Assembly: GCA_030248215.1 (NCBI GenBank)
Contig: JASANG010003767.1
Span: forward strand, 207,063-271,062
Direction: 5' to 3'
Length of the DNA stretch: 64,000 nucleotides
Origin: Enoplolaimus lenunculus
Taxonomy: Eukaryota; Nematoda; Enoplea; Enoplida; Thoracostomopsidae
The first letter of the stretch is position 1. Each line of letters begins with the position of its first letter. The position numbers and the translations under genes are program-made. The notes below the pieces were generated by a model. That model was not told the origin of the DNA. It searched no databases and saw only the letters and a list, made by a program, of their open reading frames with translations. This document shows, piece after piece, positions 34,620 to 45,930 of this stretch.

Positions 34620-34760
34620 AGCCAATGTATAGACCAAGTCCGTAACAATAGCATATGCATAATCATAAGCCTAAGCTTTAGCGTAAGAATGACGTTTACA
34701 CCTAAGCTGCTACTCTATTGCATTGGCGCAGAAAAACGTTCCGCCCCTGATCTTTTCAGG
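34620..34760 (-). mobile_element. TTAGGC-containing T1 element, reverse orientation
   Basis: Reads CCAATGTATAGACCAAGTCC at left and GAAAAACGTTCCGCCCCTGA at right, with ATAAGCCTAAGC inside. Confidence 0.75.
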
Positions 34761-34833
34761 CCTCTATCCTAGGGGCAAGCAGCTGATTTTCGTCGTGTGC
34801 ATGCGTCAAAAAAGGTGAATATATCGCTGCCGT

Positions 34834-35048
34834 GTCCATGTATAGAACAGGACCGAATCGTTTTTCGCAGGGGCTACAATACAGTTAGTTTACGCTTTAG
34901 ACTAATTTTTTTGCTTAGGCTTAGGCTTAGGCTTAGGTTTAGACTTAGGAATAGGCTCATCAGTAGTCTTAGGCTTAGGCTTAGGTTTAGACTTAGGCTT
35001 AGGAATATGCTTGTAGTACTGTTCCGGCCCTGTTCTACACATGGGCCC
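34834..35048 (+). mobile_element. TTAGGC-containing T1 element upstream of the first lysine-rich gene
   Basis: Starts TCCATGTATAGAACAGGACC and ends CTGTTCTACACATGGGCC. The interior has the longest TTAGGC runs of the window, at about 34914-34935 (three units plus a TTAGGT) and 34968-35003. It ends about 130 bases before ATG 35180. Confidence 0.87.
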
Positions 35049-35179
35049 GCTGCCATGTCACATACAATTTTCAGGCAATACTTTTCAATCCAAAAATTCA
35101 AAATATACTGATTACATAAAAAGTAGAGTATTTTTAAAAATATTAATTTTATTTCAGGTTAAATATAAATAACTTTCAA

Positions 35180-36539
35180 ATGATATCACTAAACCTATTT
35201 ATTTCAGTAGTGTTTTGTGTAACACTACTGCACGTTCAATTAAGCGACGCCGAACCGTCGGCAGCTGTTGAAAAAACAACTGCTTCAAGCGAGTCAAAAG
35301 TTAATTTCAAAAATAAAAAAGAATGTAAACAGTCAATAGCTGCACAGCTTAGCGGAAAAGAAAATAAGAAAAAAGCAGAAAAAATTTATAGTCAAATTTA
35401 TTGCCTTATTTTCTTTGGAGTAAGTTTTGTTTAATTAAAAAAATTAGTTACTGTTTTAACCCTTTCTACCGTGAATATTTTCAATTTCATATGAAATGTA
35501 ATTTCAAGGTAAGATTCGTCCCGCAGTATCTCGGCAGGCAGGCGTTTACTATGACCACTAAGTTATAGGAGCTTGACGCTTGAGCCCGAGGGCGCTCTCA
35601 CTTCTTGTAGAGATGTTGCACTGTAAGCCTGTTACCCGCGATGTGTTAGAATCTCAACTTTAGCTTGTGATTCTGTTCAAATAGAAAATATTCATGTACT
35701 CATGGGTTCATGGAACTATTTTCAGTTACATTCTTTATAATTATATCCTAACATATTCCAAAATTTTAAAAGGTTTGTTAAAAACGGATAACAGATAAGC
35801 CTGTGTGTTAGAACTTTGAAATTATTTAAAATAGTTAGGCTTTTAATCTGCGTTGAATTGTAAAGGAACCAGATCGGTTACCTGGTGGTTTGCGAAAAAA
35901 AATTAAGTTGAGATCTGTATTCAGTTGAAAATGTTTGCATCCTTCTTAAGTTACTTTGCCTGCTTTATATATTGTACCGTGTTAAGTAATTTAAGCATGT
36001 CATGCCCGAAAATTCGGCAATTTTTTTTCTGTTTGAATTTTGAATTTAACATGTCTGATTTTGTGTTACAGAAAGAAGCCGAAGCAATCAAAAAGTTACA
36101 AAACTTAAATAACAAAATTGCTAAAAAGACAAAAAAGATACAAAAGAAAAAGAAACAAATTAAAAAATTGAAAGCTAAAGTAAGTTTAAGGTTGGGTTGA
36201 TTTAACACTGAACGAAGATATGACCGAAACTTAGTTTTTGATTATATAATATATATATATATGTGTGTGCATATATATACATATATATCCGAAATGTAGA
36301 ACTAATACGATTTTGTTATATGGTCTAAAAAATAAAATCTAAAACCCTGCGCTCCAAAGAAAAATGCTGATCCTGGAACCGCCAATGCTCGCTAGTATTT
36401 CATATATTGTATGTATATAACTGCCAAAAATTGTTCTAAATTAACGACCAGAATGTTAGCTTTTTGGTTAATACAAAATATTTCTTCATGTTATTTTTAG
36501 ATAGCAAGCGATGCGAAAGCGAAATCTAAAGAAAAATAA
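35180..36539 (+). CDS. Small secreted lysine-rich protein, paralogue 1 (three exons)
   Basis: Exons 35180-35419, 36072-36179 and 36501-36539 join in phase 0 (donors GGA|GTAAGT and AAA|GTAAGT; acceptors GTGTTACAG and ATTTTTAG) to give 128 residues. Residues 1 to about 24 are a signal peptide (MISLNLFISVVFCVTLL...), probably cut near LSDA|EP, predicting secretion. A Ser/Ala/Glu-rich spacer leads to the shared two-cysteine segment, which starts KKECKQS and ends SQIYCLIFFG at the exon-1 boundary. Exon 2 (KEAEAIKKLQNLNNKIAKKT...) is a lysine-rich heptad-like helix; exon 3 is IASDAKAKSKEK. I do not recognise the family. It is a tandem paralogue of the genes at 40963 and 45931. A TTTCAG lies 22 bases upstream of the ATG. 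A role as a cationic secreted or structural protein is inference. Confidence 0.8.
35455..35620 (-). mobile_element. tRNA-derived SINE in intron 1 of lysine-rich paralogue 1
   Basis: The reverse strand carries TATAACTTAGTGGTCATAG (A-box-like), then a diverged B-box and the AATATTCACGGTAGAAAGGG tail. Confidence 0.68.
36241..36290. repeat. (TA)n/(TG)n low-complexity tract
   Basis: ATATATATATATATGTGTGT-like simple sequence in intron 2 of lysine-rich paralogue 1. Confidence 0.9.
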
Positions 36540-37570
36540 ACATTTGAGAGAAAAGTTTGAAATTTTAGTATCTCATATTTCATTCTACGTAACACTTTTA
36601 CGCCTAAGCGGTCATATTTTCGTCTAATGTGCTGATATATTTGCAAAGGGTTCCAGAATTATATCGCCTTCTGTAAATACATAGCAAAAATAACTTTTAA
36701 CCGCTTGCATTGACGTAAAGTTTGTTATTTTGAAAATTAAGTATAAGTAAGATTTTGAAAATACACTTGATTGCAAATTTAAAACTTTATCAGTCTATTA
36801 AACATTTGGTTGCGTTAAACCTAAATGAAAAAAATCCACAACATTCCTTGTTTTCCTAAAATTGGCCAGCAATGCGGCTTTATTTACAATAAACCTGGAT
36901 CGTTTAGTAGGTTGCAGGCGAATTTTTTCTATCTTTAAAATTTGTTGTTGGCTACTGCATCGTGCCTGTGTAGCCAAAAAAGAACGAAAAAGAAATTAAA
37001 CTTTAAAATTTGCAAATAAGCAACCAAAGTTTCACAAAAGATATTAGTTAATATTTGAGCAAAAACTTTAAACCTATAATATTAAAATTGAGCAACACGG
37101 TACCTACTCTTTTAAGGAACAAATTTACGGCAAATGTTAACCAAACGGAATAATAGTAAATACTTCAAGCATAATGTATTCCTAAGCCTAAGCATAGCCT
37201 AAGCCAAAGCATAAATTTGGCTAAAAGATACACTTTTGTAGTCCTGAACAGAACAGGTCGTCGTTCAAAGTTACATCAACCAAAACAGCGTAACCGATAA
37301 ACCAATAAAACAACACAGTCTCCTTCTGAAGAAACACCTGCGTATAAAACACTGTGATTTTGTAGAATATTGCGTTTGATATGTCTTCGATTTATGTTCC
37401 CAACAAGTCATGAAGGAAATTCATTTTAAATTTTCATGCACTAAATTATACACAAAGTTTACTTAATTCAAAAATTAGTCTTATTTTGTATCTATGGACC
37501 CAAAGCGTTCTATGAAAAGCCGAAATTGTACACGATTGGCAGTATCCCCCATCTGGGTATATCACCTGTT

Positions 37571-37940
37571 CAGGGTGCAACCGGAAGCGAATAATACCGG
37601 AGCCATATCCGGAGCGGAGGGCAACTTGACGGAACCGACGCGAAAGTGAAGCTGGAGGTGGTGCGAAATTAGGTAGTTTAAACGAAACGTTTAATTCATT
37701 GCTTTTAGAAATAATCTTTTGAGCGTTGTCAAAAATTTTGGTTTTTGTGTGTATTTTTTAAGAAATCCCAAAAATTTATTGTCAAAATTATATTAAAACG
37801 TTTAGCCAAACGCACTGAACGATCCAATTTTTATAAAATTATAATAAAGTTCACAACAAATACTGCCAGAACCTCTGGCAAAAATTCTACCAGAGCCGGA
37901 GGGTGATTTTCTGCCGGGGCCAGAGCTTCGGTTGCACCTG
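37571..37940. mobile_element. TIR element family F2 (CAGGGTGCAACCGG ends)
   Basis: Starts CAGGGTGCAACCGGAAGCG and ends GCTTCGGTTGCACCTG, an inverted pair. The interior has repeated CCGGAGC/GCTCTGG motifs. A related left end is at 46369. Confidence 0.8.
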
Positions 37941-38333
37941 TGTTACCTACTGTTTAAAAATTGGCAAATGGCATCTTAAATTGCAAAGCAGTGAATGTGA
38001 ATTTTGAATCTGGCATAAATTATTGTATTTGATTGGTTCCTTGAGAACACGGCTTCCGATCTACAACTGCTGTCGTTTGTGTGATTTAAAAACTGTTACC
38101 AACAGATGACAGATACTCTTTAGACAAAGTTTCCCGTTCGCTATTGTTTTTCTTGCACCAAATGTATCAGCGCGCGTTGCGTTTTGGTCATACAACACCA
38201 TAATTTTGAGTATATCGACTATACATTCAACACACGCTACCTGTTGGAATCCCAAGATTTTGTAGAATATGAACAGATCCTGGTGATATTTTTGTTGCGT
38301 GTACACTATATACCTGTATATGGTATATGTCGT

Positions 38334-38590
38334 TGGGTCTTCTAAAATTGTAAAGAAGAAATAGCGGATGCATCGAAATTTTTAAGATTTTCAATGAATT
38401 TTGTAATTTTTATTCCATTTTGAACAATTGCAGCATATCAGTAATGAAAAATTGTCAGATATAAACGTGATTTAGAACTAATTTTGACGTAAAAATGACA
38501 AAATTTTCATTATTTCTATAGCGGAAAAAGAAGCGGACACCGATTTTTACCGGAAATGGATCTCACGAAACACCCTGGTTATTGTTATTT
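38334..38590. mobile_element. hAT-like TIR element family F, left end diverged
   Basis: Shares GGATGCATCGAAATTTTTA and ACCGATTTTTACCGGAAATG with 30410-30770. The right end is GAAACACCCTGG. Confidence 0.65.
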
Positions 38591-39474
38591 TGTCCGATAA
38601 AATAATTAAATCTGATTGATACATAAGTTCAATCGCAGTTTAGCCTAGGCCAAACTACTATTGCATAAAATAGCACGATTAGCAAGGCCAATTAATATTT
38701 AGACTGAATAGTAGATTTGCCTACGACATTTCTATATGGCAATACCGACTCCCTGAAAGAGTATTGAGTAAATTTTGTTCAGCACAATCAGTTATCTATT
38801 GCAGTGCGTGCCTTACCTTTACACGCTTTGATATACTGCTAATTAGTAATTTTGACCCCTTAACTGGAAAGCTGTACAACAGAACAAATGTTCGTGATAT
38901 GCTACATAGTTTTACTGGTACGCGGAGGCACAGGTCTGTCTGTGGTGTCAGACGAAAACCCCCAGTGAAATATCCTGGTGTCGTCGACAACATAAACAAG
39001 GTTTCGTGCTATAATTTAAACTAGTCTGCCAGCTTTGAGCAATGCGCAAAGTTAGCGAAAACACAAAAATTTCCACGCAAATTTCCTTTTCGTAGAACGA
39101 AGAACAATCAATGACGTGTATTTCCTAAGAAATTTTTATAAACAAAACAATGCTGAAAATTTGCCCAAAATACGTATGTGGGGTGTTCCAGCTTTAATAT
39201 ATAGATCAAAGAATGCGAAAAATTCCGCCTGCTTCTTGCTCGTTTCGGCCGCGATTTTTTAAACCAGGTACTTTGTCTGACGTTCATCATTTAATTGCCT
39301 ACTAAAACTGGGGTTCCTTGTCGGATTTAATCATGCTCCATTCTAAGGTTAGCTGCTGATCTGCTGTTCGACTTCCCTTTAACAATTGTTCCGCGTCCCT
39401 GCAGGATTGACTGTTTGAAACTGGGTGCCTCGCTGTTTTTTACGTAATAAATTCTTGCTATTACCAAGAGTCGT

Positions 39475-39747
39475 TAATGACTCTTTTTGTGCAACATTCT
39501 GTGTAGAAAAGTATGTACCCGCACGCGTTGCGTCTTTGGCCTACCCACCTTTTATTTAGAGAGGGTACAACCGATGCGAACCATGGCACTTTATGTTTGC
39601 GGCGTCAAACATGCTTGCGTTATAGTTTAATTTAGGGGCATTTATGTGATAGCGACCCCTCTAAATGAGGGGGCGGCAAAAAACGCAACGCCCGGTGGTA
39701 CACTTTGTACCATACGGTACCTCAAGAGTTGCACACTCCTGACCAAC
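39475..39747. mobile_element. TIR element family B
   Basis: Contains TTCTGTGTAGAAAAGTATGT, GCACGCGTTGCGTC, GATGCGAACCATGGCAC and the inverted AACGCCCGGTGGTACACTTT, ending CAAGAGTTGCACACTCC. Confidence 0.8.
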
Positions 39748-40962
39748 AGGATCGGCAACGAGTGTGACAGATATTTGGACTCAACGAAATATTTAAATTT
39801 GTTAAATTTAAAAGTTTCGCTTTTAACTCTCGATAGAATTACAATCCGTAAGTATCAAACTAAGTATGTAAGAGGGTCGGTCAACTAAAATAAGATTGCA
39901 AACAAAAAGTGCAGTTTTCAAGCCTATACATGCCTTTTCAACGTTCAAATTTTACGGAAGAGCTATCAGGCGTGATAACATTGTATTAATACGGATTCTA
40001 AAATCACACTGTCAACTGTAAATGAATGCATTGTAATCCGAAATGCCTTCGACCGGACAATTCGTCACCCATCATTTTGCTTAGGCTTAGTGCTTAGTAT
40101 TATGCCCTAAGTGATTCATTGGCTTTAGGACACTGTTGAGTGACAAGTTGTCGGGCGACCAATTGTAGATTCATCTAAGTCAACCCTTGTAAAACGTTTA
40201 ACTGCATTGAATTTATTCAATTTTAAATGCCAACGCACAGTGGAGTTACATTTTTCAGTCATAAATTTTGTTGTTTTTTTATTTTGAAACATATCTGTTG
40301 GTGATTGCTCCTACCGTCGATTGAGAATATCGCAGCTTGAGTTGCAGTATTACGTATAAATTCCAGACATTTTATAAAGCTGACCACTTGGCTTCAGGTA
40401 ATTTTACTGATCATACTTCTGGTTTGATAGACTAATATTTTTGGAACCAACTGGTACTTTATGACGCGTGCCAAATTAGGTACGTGGGTGATACATTCGT
40501 TATTGCTACATTAAGTAGTTAAATTTATAGTTTTCGATGCTTTAGTATTTTTTGGTAAAATAGGCTTTGCGGTATTGTGATTAAGCTGAAATTTAAAACT
40601 TTTTTATTTTTCTCGATAATTTTTTGCAAAATATTTTCATATTTTTGGTATTTAACCAGATTTATGGTTTTTGGCAACAAGTTGGTTTATTATCGATTTA
40701 CTGTATAGTTACTGTAAGCTTTTTCAGTATTTTCATACGCTACTTGTAGAATTTTGAAGCAGAAATGTGTAATTAAATTTTAAGCTGTTTTTCTTGCATG
40801 TTAAACTAGATTCATGTGATCAGATTCGACGAGAAAATATTTTGAACAAACGCTACGTCTTGAGTCATACAGCATAGACAGCGAATTAAATTCAAAAAGT
40901 TTATTTTTAACCAAGTTCTTGTTAAAATTTCAGATTTTCATATATTTAAACTTATAGCCAAA

Positions 40963-41939
40963 ATGTCAACGATATCGTTAATAGTTTCGATTAGTTTTTT
41001 TCTAACAGTATGTCAAGGTCAATTGGCACCGGCTGAAGTTGAAACTCAACCTATAGAAGCAAATCCCACTGCCTCTCGAGCAAAAGTAGACAATAGAATA
41101 TCTGACAAAGTGCAGTTTGCAACACTGGACAAATGCAAGACAGCAATTATAACAAAGATTGGTGGTAATAAAAAGCAGCAGAAACGAATTAAGAAATATG
41201 CCAATATCTACTGTCTTATCGCATTTGGAGTAAGTTTGGTGCAAAAAAAACAATCAAGATTACAATTCTTAAACGTGTAAAGCATCTATTGTATAGGGCC
41301 GGAACAGTAGTACAAACATATTCCTAAGCCTAAAACCTAAACCTATGTCTAAGCATTAAGAATGAGCTTATACTTTGTTTAACCTAAGCCTATTAAGCCT
41401 AAGCAAAAATTAGTCATTAAATTTACTTTATTGCAGGCCCCAGAAAAATATCCCGCTTCTGACCGAATCATGATATTTTTTAAATTGTTGTCTTGCTTAA
41501 AAGGTAGTCATAATATTTACTGATTAGAAAAATTAAATGCTGGTTTTACAAATTCAGCAATTTCGTAATTAATCAAAAATTTTCAATTAATATTTTTAAT
41601 AGAATAAGGATGCGCCAGAGAAATTTTAAACTGTTTCACTATTCTTATGCTTTTCGACGGTGCTTTAAAAGGCGTGCGGAGGCGTAAGGCGTCGTACATG
41701 AATTGGCGTACAACGCCAGTTTGCAGTGACAAAATCATTTTGCAAAAACATTTTGGAGAATGCACGACAGCGCCGCACGCCAAATATAATGACCACCGTT
41801 TCAGCTGATTTTGGTTTCTATTTAGGAGCAAGACAAAGCGATCAAAAAATTACAAAAACTTCAAAAGATACTAAAAAAGACGACGAAAAAATTGAAGAAG
41901 AAGAAGAAGCAACTTAAAGCTTTGAAAACAAAAATCTGA
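40963..41939 (+). CDS. Small secreted lysine-rich protein, paralogue 2 (two exons)
   Basis: Exons 40963-41229 and 41826-41939 join in phase 0 (donor GGA|GTAAGT, acceptor TTCTATTTAG) to give 126 residues. MSTISLIVSISFFLTVCQGQ is a signal peptide. An acidic, Pro-containing spacer follows. The two-cysteine segment begins DKCKTAI and ends ANIYCLIAFG exactly at the exon end, as in paralogue 1, with 25 residues between the cysteines in both. Exon 2, starting EQDKAIKKLQKLQKILKKTT, is 37 residues, about half of them lysine, and likely coiled-coil. A different reading frame of exon 2 is also open but does not join in frame. An AATAAA lies at 42282-42287. A TTTCAG lies about 30 bases before the ATG. 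Function unknown. Confidence 0.8.
41296..41462 (-). mobile_element. TTAGGC-containing T1 element, reverse orientation, in intron of paralogue 2
   Basis: Contains GGGCCGGAACAGTAGTA, ATTCCTAAGCCTAAAACC and CCTAAGCCTATTAAGCC, ending AAAAATATCCCGCTTCTGAC. Confidence 0.75.
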
Positions 41940-42426
41940 TTGGGCGGCCGTGTTTATATTGTTGACCATGTATTTAAATGTGTATAGCATTTATCACCAG
42001 TTACAAAGCGATAATAATTCCAAACGAAGTAAATAACTATTTTTGTAATAGAGTTGAAATTTCACATTTAAATATATCCATATTTAAATTAGATTGTACA
42101 AAAACTGACATTCAGCTGGTTCGACCTGTTATTGGTTGTTATGGCTAAGTCTTGCCAGCTATATACAGTTGAATATACTTGAGTTGAAGTTGGAATGTGC
42201 GTCCGATTTAATTATCCGTTGAAAACAGACGATAAAGTTGTTTAAAATCTTGAATTTATGAATAATTGTTTGATTTGGAAGAATAAAAGTTTACAAAAAT
42301 TCCAACGTAATAAAAAACTGAGTATATTTTAATTCAACCTATTTTGGTTTGCGCAGCGAAAGTGTCTTTCACCACGCAAAAATGTTTAGCGGTTCGTTGT
42401 ATTTTAGTCCCTTTTGTTCGAAAGTT

Positions 42427-42637
42427 TGGCCAATGTATGCAACAAGGCAGTAAACAATACTCTACCTAAGCATTTTCCTAAGCCTAAACCTACGCGTAAA
42501 CCTGAGCGTAACAATATGTTTTTACCGAAGCCTACGCTCAAGCAACCCTAGTTAAAAAACACTATACCTAAAGCTTAAACTTACTCTATTACAGTTCCGC
42601 AGAATAACGTTGTACCTCTAATTTTTACATAGGGCGC
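42427..42637 (-). mobile_element. TTAGGC-containing T1 element, reverse orientation
   Basis: Left GGCCAATGTATGCAACAAGG, right ATAACGTTGTACCTCTAATT, with TTTTCCTAAGCCTAAACC inside. Confidence 0.75.
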
Positions 42638-43437
42638 AAATTTAATATGACGTTGTTGTAAGAATATTCGTACCAAATCCAAATCGAATCAGTAATGAAT
42701 ACTTACAGGAGCGTATATGCCAACATAAGCTTGGCCAGAAAAATGGGACAACCTACTTTTTCCTTAGCCATCCCCTCAAGCCTCTCTACCGCAGCTTAAT
42801 ATTGGTATGAACGTAATTGGCTTACGATTTATCTTCTACCAATGGGTAAAAGTATTTTGAAACGGCGTGGCGAACGCGCGGGCGGCGTTGCACGACAAGT
42901 ACAGCACCAACTCAGCTTTGCAAAACGCAACAAATTTAGCTCGAGTTTCAATTGCTTAAACCTAATGAATCGTGTTTATATAACACCAAGGGCTTTTTTC
43001 AAAGCATCGTTCAAAACGCTTTTTTGTCAGTGGATAAACTCTAAAATAAAACACTTGCGCAGAAAAATGGCTAATCGTCAATTTCAGCATCATAATAGAA
43101 ATCATTTTTAATATTGAGAAAGCGTTTTGTATTTCTGACACGATTTCTTTTAGTTTTGACAGTACACAGTGAAATATTAATTCTGATAATTTAGAATGCA
43201 ATAAAGCATCATACGACGTTTCTAAATTCTTCGTTTGACACAACCTAATTGGAAGGAAATTATGCCATCCAAGTTTACTTAAGAGCGTCTTAGCTCGAAG
43301 TATAATTTAAAAAACATTATTGCACAAGTTGCAATTGTCAAAATTTGCATATGTGAATAGGGTTAAAAAATGCATCGCTTTCCGGTCTGACAAACTTTAC
43401 TGCTGTAGTTTTACTTGTATTAATTTACTATTACTTC

Positions 43438-43695
43438 AAGCAGATCCAGAAATTTCTGACGGGAGGGCAGGTTGGCAGTTGTTATGAAACAATTTTTGCT
43501 GTATATATAGGGACCTTATCATTTTATTACCAACATATTTTTTGAAGGGCAACATTATGAGGTAGGGACCTTTATCACCAACAAATTATCTGAGGGGCAA
43601 AAATTGTAAGATATTGAGCTTACCATTTTATCACAAAACTTTCTGAAGGGGGGTATACACTCACCCACGTCCCCCTCTGGATCGTCTAGTGACTG
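43438..43695. mobile_element. Repeat family E
   Basis: Internal units GGGACCTTATCATTTTAT and AAAATTGTAAGATATTGAGC, right end CCCCCTCTGGATCGTCTAG. Three internal units remain. Confidence 0.75.
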
Positions 43696-44611
43696 TTACG
43701 GTCCTGGTCTATACATAAGCCGAAAACATTATATTTTAATCCAAATGATCGAGTAAAAAGTGACGTCGCTGAAAGTTTTGCCTAGAAATTCCAGTGCAAT
43801 TTACTAAAAATATGCAACTTTCATAGTAAAATGTCAAATTGATTCGAATTTGACTCAGGCGGAGTCGAATTGTGACTCTGTTTGTGTAGTCAGGAAAAGC
43901 CTACTTCGGAGCGAGTCAATTTGATACAGCATTTTTTGCAGTGTAGATAACTTTTTGTGATGTGGGTGCACAACACTGAATCATTTTGACTTCAATGGCT
44001 TATACATTGAAGTTTTTTGTCTCCAGCTTGTTGTGTGCTGAAGTAATTGGCTAAAGTGAACAGTACATACAAGTTTTATGTGTCAATGTACTGTGTTCTG
44101 AAGACAAATATTTCAGTAAACAGCAAACTGAAGACAAAATGCTTCTATTGTGAAGTTTAGATTTACGGCGCTGGCCAATTGTTCGTTTCGCATGAATTTT
44201 ATAGCTTTCAATGTGGAAAGTCTGATTATTTTTATTTTGACAAATTATAAAACTCGTTCAGTCATTTCAGCTATTAACTAACGAATTGTATTAGCTTCCG
44301 ACGAGCGGTGTAGTCTTTGATCAATTTTGACAGTCCGAGAAATTAACCATTTAACAGGCAACAAATGCAATAATCGGTTATATTTCAATATCTTTCCGTC
44401 ATAAAAGTTTCACGATCAACTAAGCTACGGTACTTTTATTAAAATTTGGGCCATCAAAAATTGTAAATATGAACCAAGGATCGTTGTGGTTCCCAATTAT
44501 TGCTTCTTTTGAACTCGATTGCTACGCTAAAGCCGATCTGGCAGTAGTTGGTAGTGATAGGAATATTCAAGTAGTGTAAAGACGGATTTTCAACCCATAC
44601 CCCGTTTATAC

Positions 44612-44660
44612 TACTTATATATGTATATATACATATATATATGTATGTATATATATAGCA
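44612..44660. repeat. (TATATG)n low-complexity tract
   Basis: Simple alternating sequence TATATGTATATATACATATA. Confidence 0.9.
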
Positions 44661-45593
44661 TTGGCAGTGCGAAGTATTTTCTTTGGGGGGGGCGTGCTTT
44701 TAGATTTCATTTTTTATATCTTAGACCATGTAATAAAATTGCATTTGTTCTAAAAATTTAACTGTTAGTAAAAAATTTCCGACGCGGGCAGCCGCCCCCC
44801 ATGTAACCGCTCCTGATATACAGTAATTCTGTATGTTGTACTATTTAAAAGCGAAACGAGTCATATGTGCAAGAATAATTTACCCAAAGTTGAACTGACA
44901 TGAATAAAAATTGGACCAGAGTGGTTGGTTTTGTTTACAAAATTTTTTAATTGTGTCCAAGACCAAAATTTTTCGCCATACCCAAAAGCCAAACTTGCCA
45001 ATTTTCTTGTAGATACAGCCCTTAGCCTGGTCCGCCAACCTTGAAATAATTCGCAATGGATAATATAATTGCGTACCTAAATATCACAAGTATTGAGCTT
45101 TTTTATATAAAAAATGACAACTTTTTTGCAACTGATTTTGATGGTTGAATCTGTAGAATCCGTTTTTAAGCGCATGAATGTTCATAATTATATTTGAACA
45201 GAATTTTATTGCTGCAATAAAAACACATGAAAACTAGTTGAAACTGTTTTACTTTGTGATTTTCGATTCCATCTTGATTGCTGCAAAGTTTTCAGTTCAA
45301 CCTGCGTACGAATTTTAGTTTGTTTTATTTCAAAAACTTCTGTTGGATGTTTCTCTGAAAAATTCTTAAATGAATATTTTGGCATAGCTTATAGAACAGA
45401 TTGAGAGTGCATAAATCTGAATTATTTCTAACCATAGTGCGTGATATATATCAACAGTCCGTAACTGAATACCAGGGGGATGTCTTCTGGAGATGCCACA
45501 TAAATATCAGTCCCCGTCTTATTATCATCACTTACGCTACTCAACCTATACCTGTAGACAGCTTGGACTTAAATGGTCGCGAATTGGTAGACT

Positions 45594-45812
45594 TCAAAAA
45601 ATGGTGAGTCAAATTGACTCTCTCCGAAATAGGCTTTTCCTGACTACGCAAACTGAGTCAGGATTCGACTCCGCCAGGGTGGTATTCGACTAACTGAGTC
45701 GGTCGGTGAGTCGAATTTCACTTTGGTAGAGTCGAATTTTGACTCAGTTTGTGTAGTCAGGAAAAGCCTATTTCACAGAGAGTCAATTTGACTCACCATT
45801 TTGTGCAGTGTA
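45594..45812. mobile_element. Palindromic TIR element family C, just upstream of lysine-rich paralogue 3
   Basis: Starts AAAAAATGGTGAGTCAAATT and ends AATTTGACTCACCATTTTGT. It is nearly identical to 19322-19548 over most of its length and ends about 120 bases before ATG 45931. Confidence 0.9.
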
Positions 45813-45930
45813 TATATGTGAAATATTACTTATGCCATTATTCTTAAATTTAACCAATATTTCACATTTCAGCCATTTAAGTTTTACAGATTTTAGTAAA
45901 ACCAGTTTTTTATTAAATTTTGACTCTAAA

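Larger units (their letters stand above)
36545..40960. other. Region between lysine-rich paralogues 1 and 2
   Basis: Possible AATAAA signals for paralogue 1 overlap its stop codon (36535-36540) and occur at about 36888. A weak T1 remnant (CCTAAGCCTAAGC) lies near 37180. One open frame at about 38851-39008 is discussed in the findings. The remaining sequence is A+T-rich with the repeats listed separately. Confidence 0.5.
41945..45590. other. Region between lysine-rich paralogues 2 and 3
   Basis: Holds a reverse T1 element (42427-42637), a family K fragment (about 43330-43365), a family E element (43438-43695), a family C fragment (43850-43945), a simple TATATG tract (44612-44660) and a family A fragment (45455-45530). 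An Arg/Lys-rich open frame at 42842-43111 has no splice or domain support. Confidence 0.55.

Noticed and set aside
34914-35003. TTAGGC runs as a true telomere or chromosome end.
   Set aside because: They are only a few units long, imperfect, and confined to the inside of TIR elements, with genes on both sides.
42842-43111. Arg/Lys-rich 89-residue open frame between lysine-rich paralogues 2 and 3.
   Set aside because: No signal peptide, no CX25C segment and no splice sites; composition reflects a CGTGGCG-rich patch seen elsewhere as repeat.
45808-45930. Upstream ATG in frame with lysine-rich paralogue 3.
   Set aside because: The later ATG at 45931 gives a clean signal peptide like the paralogues, and a TTTCAG acceptor-like site lies between the two.
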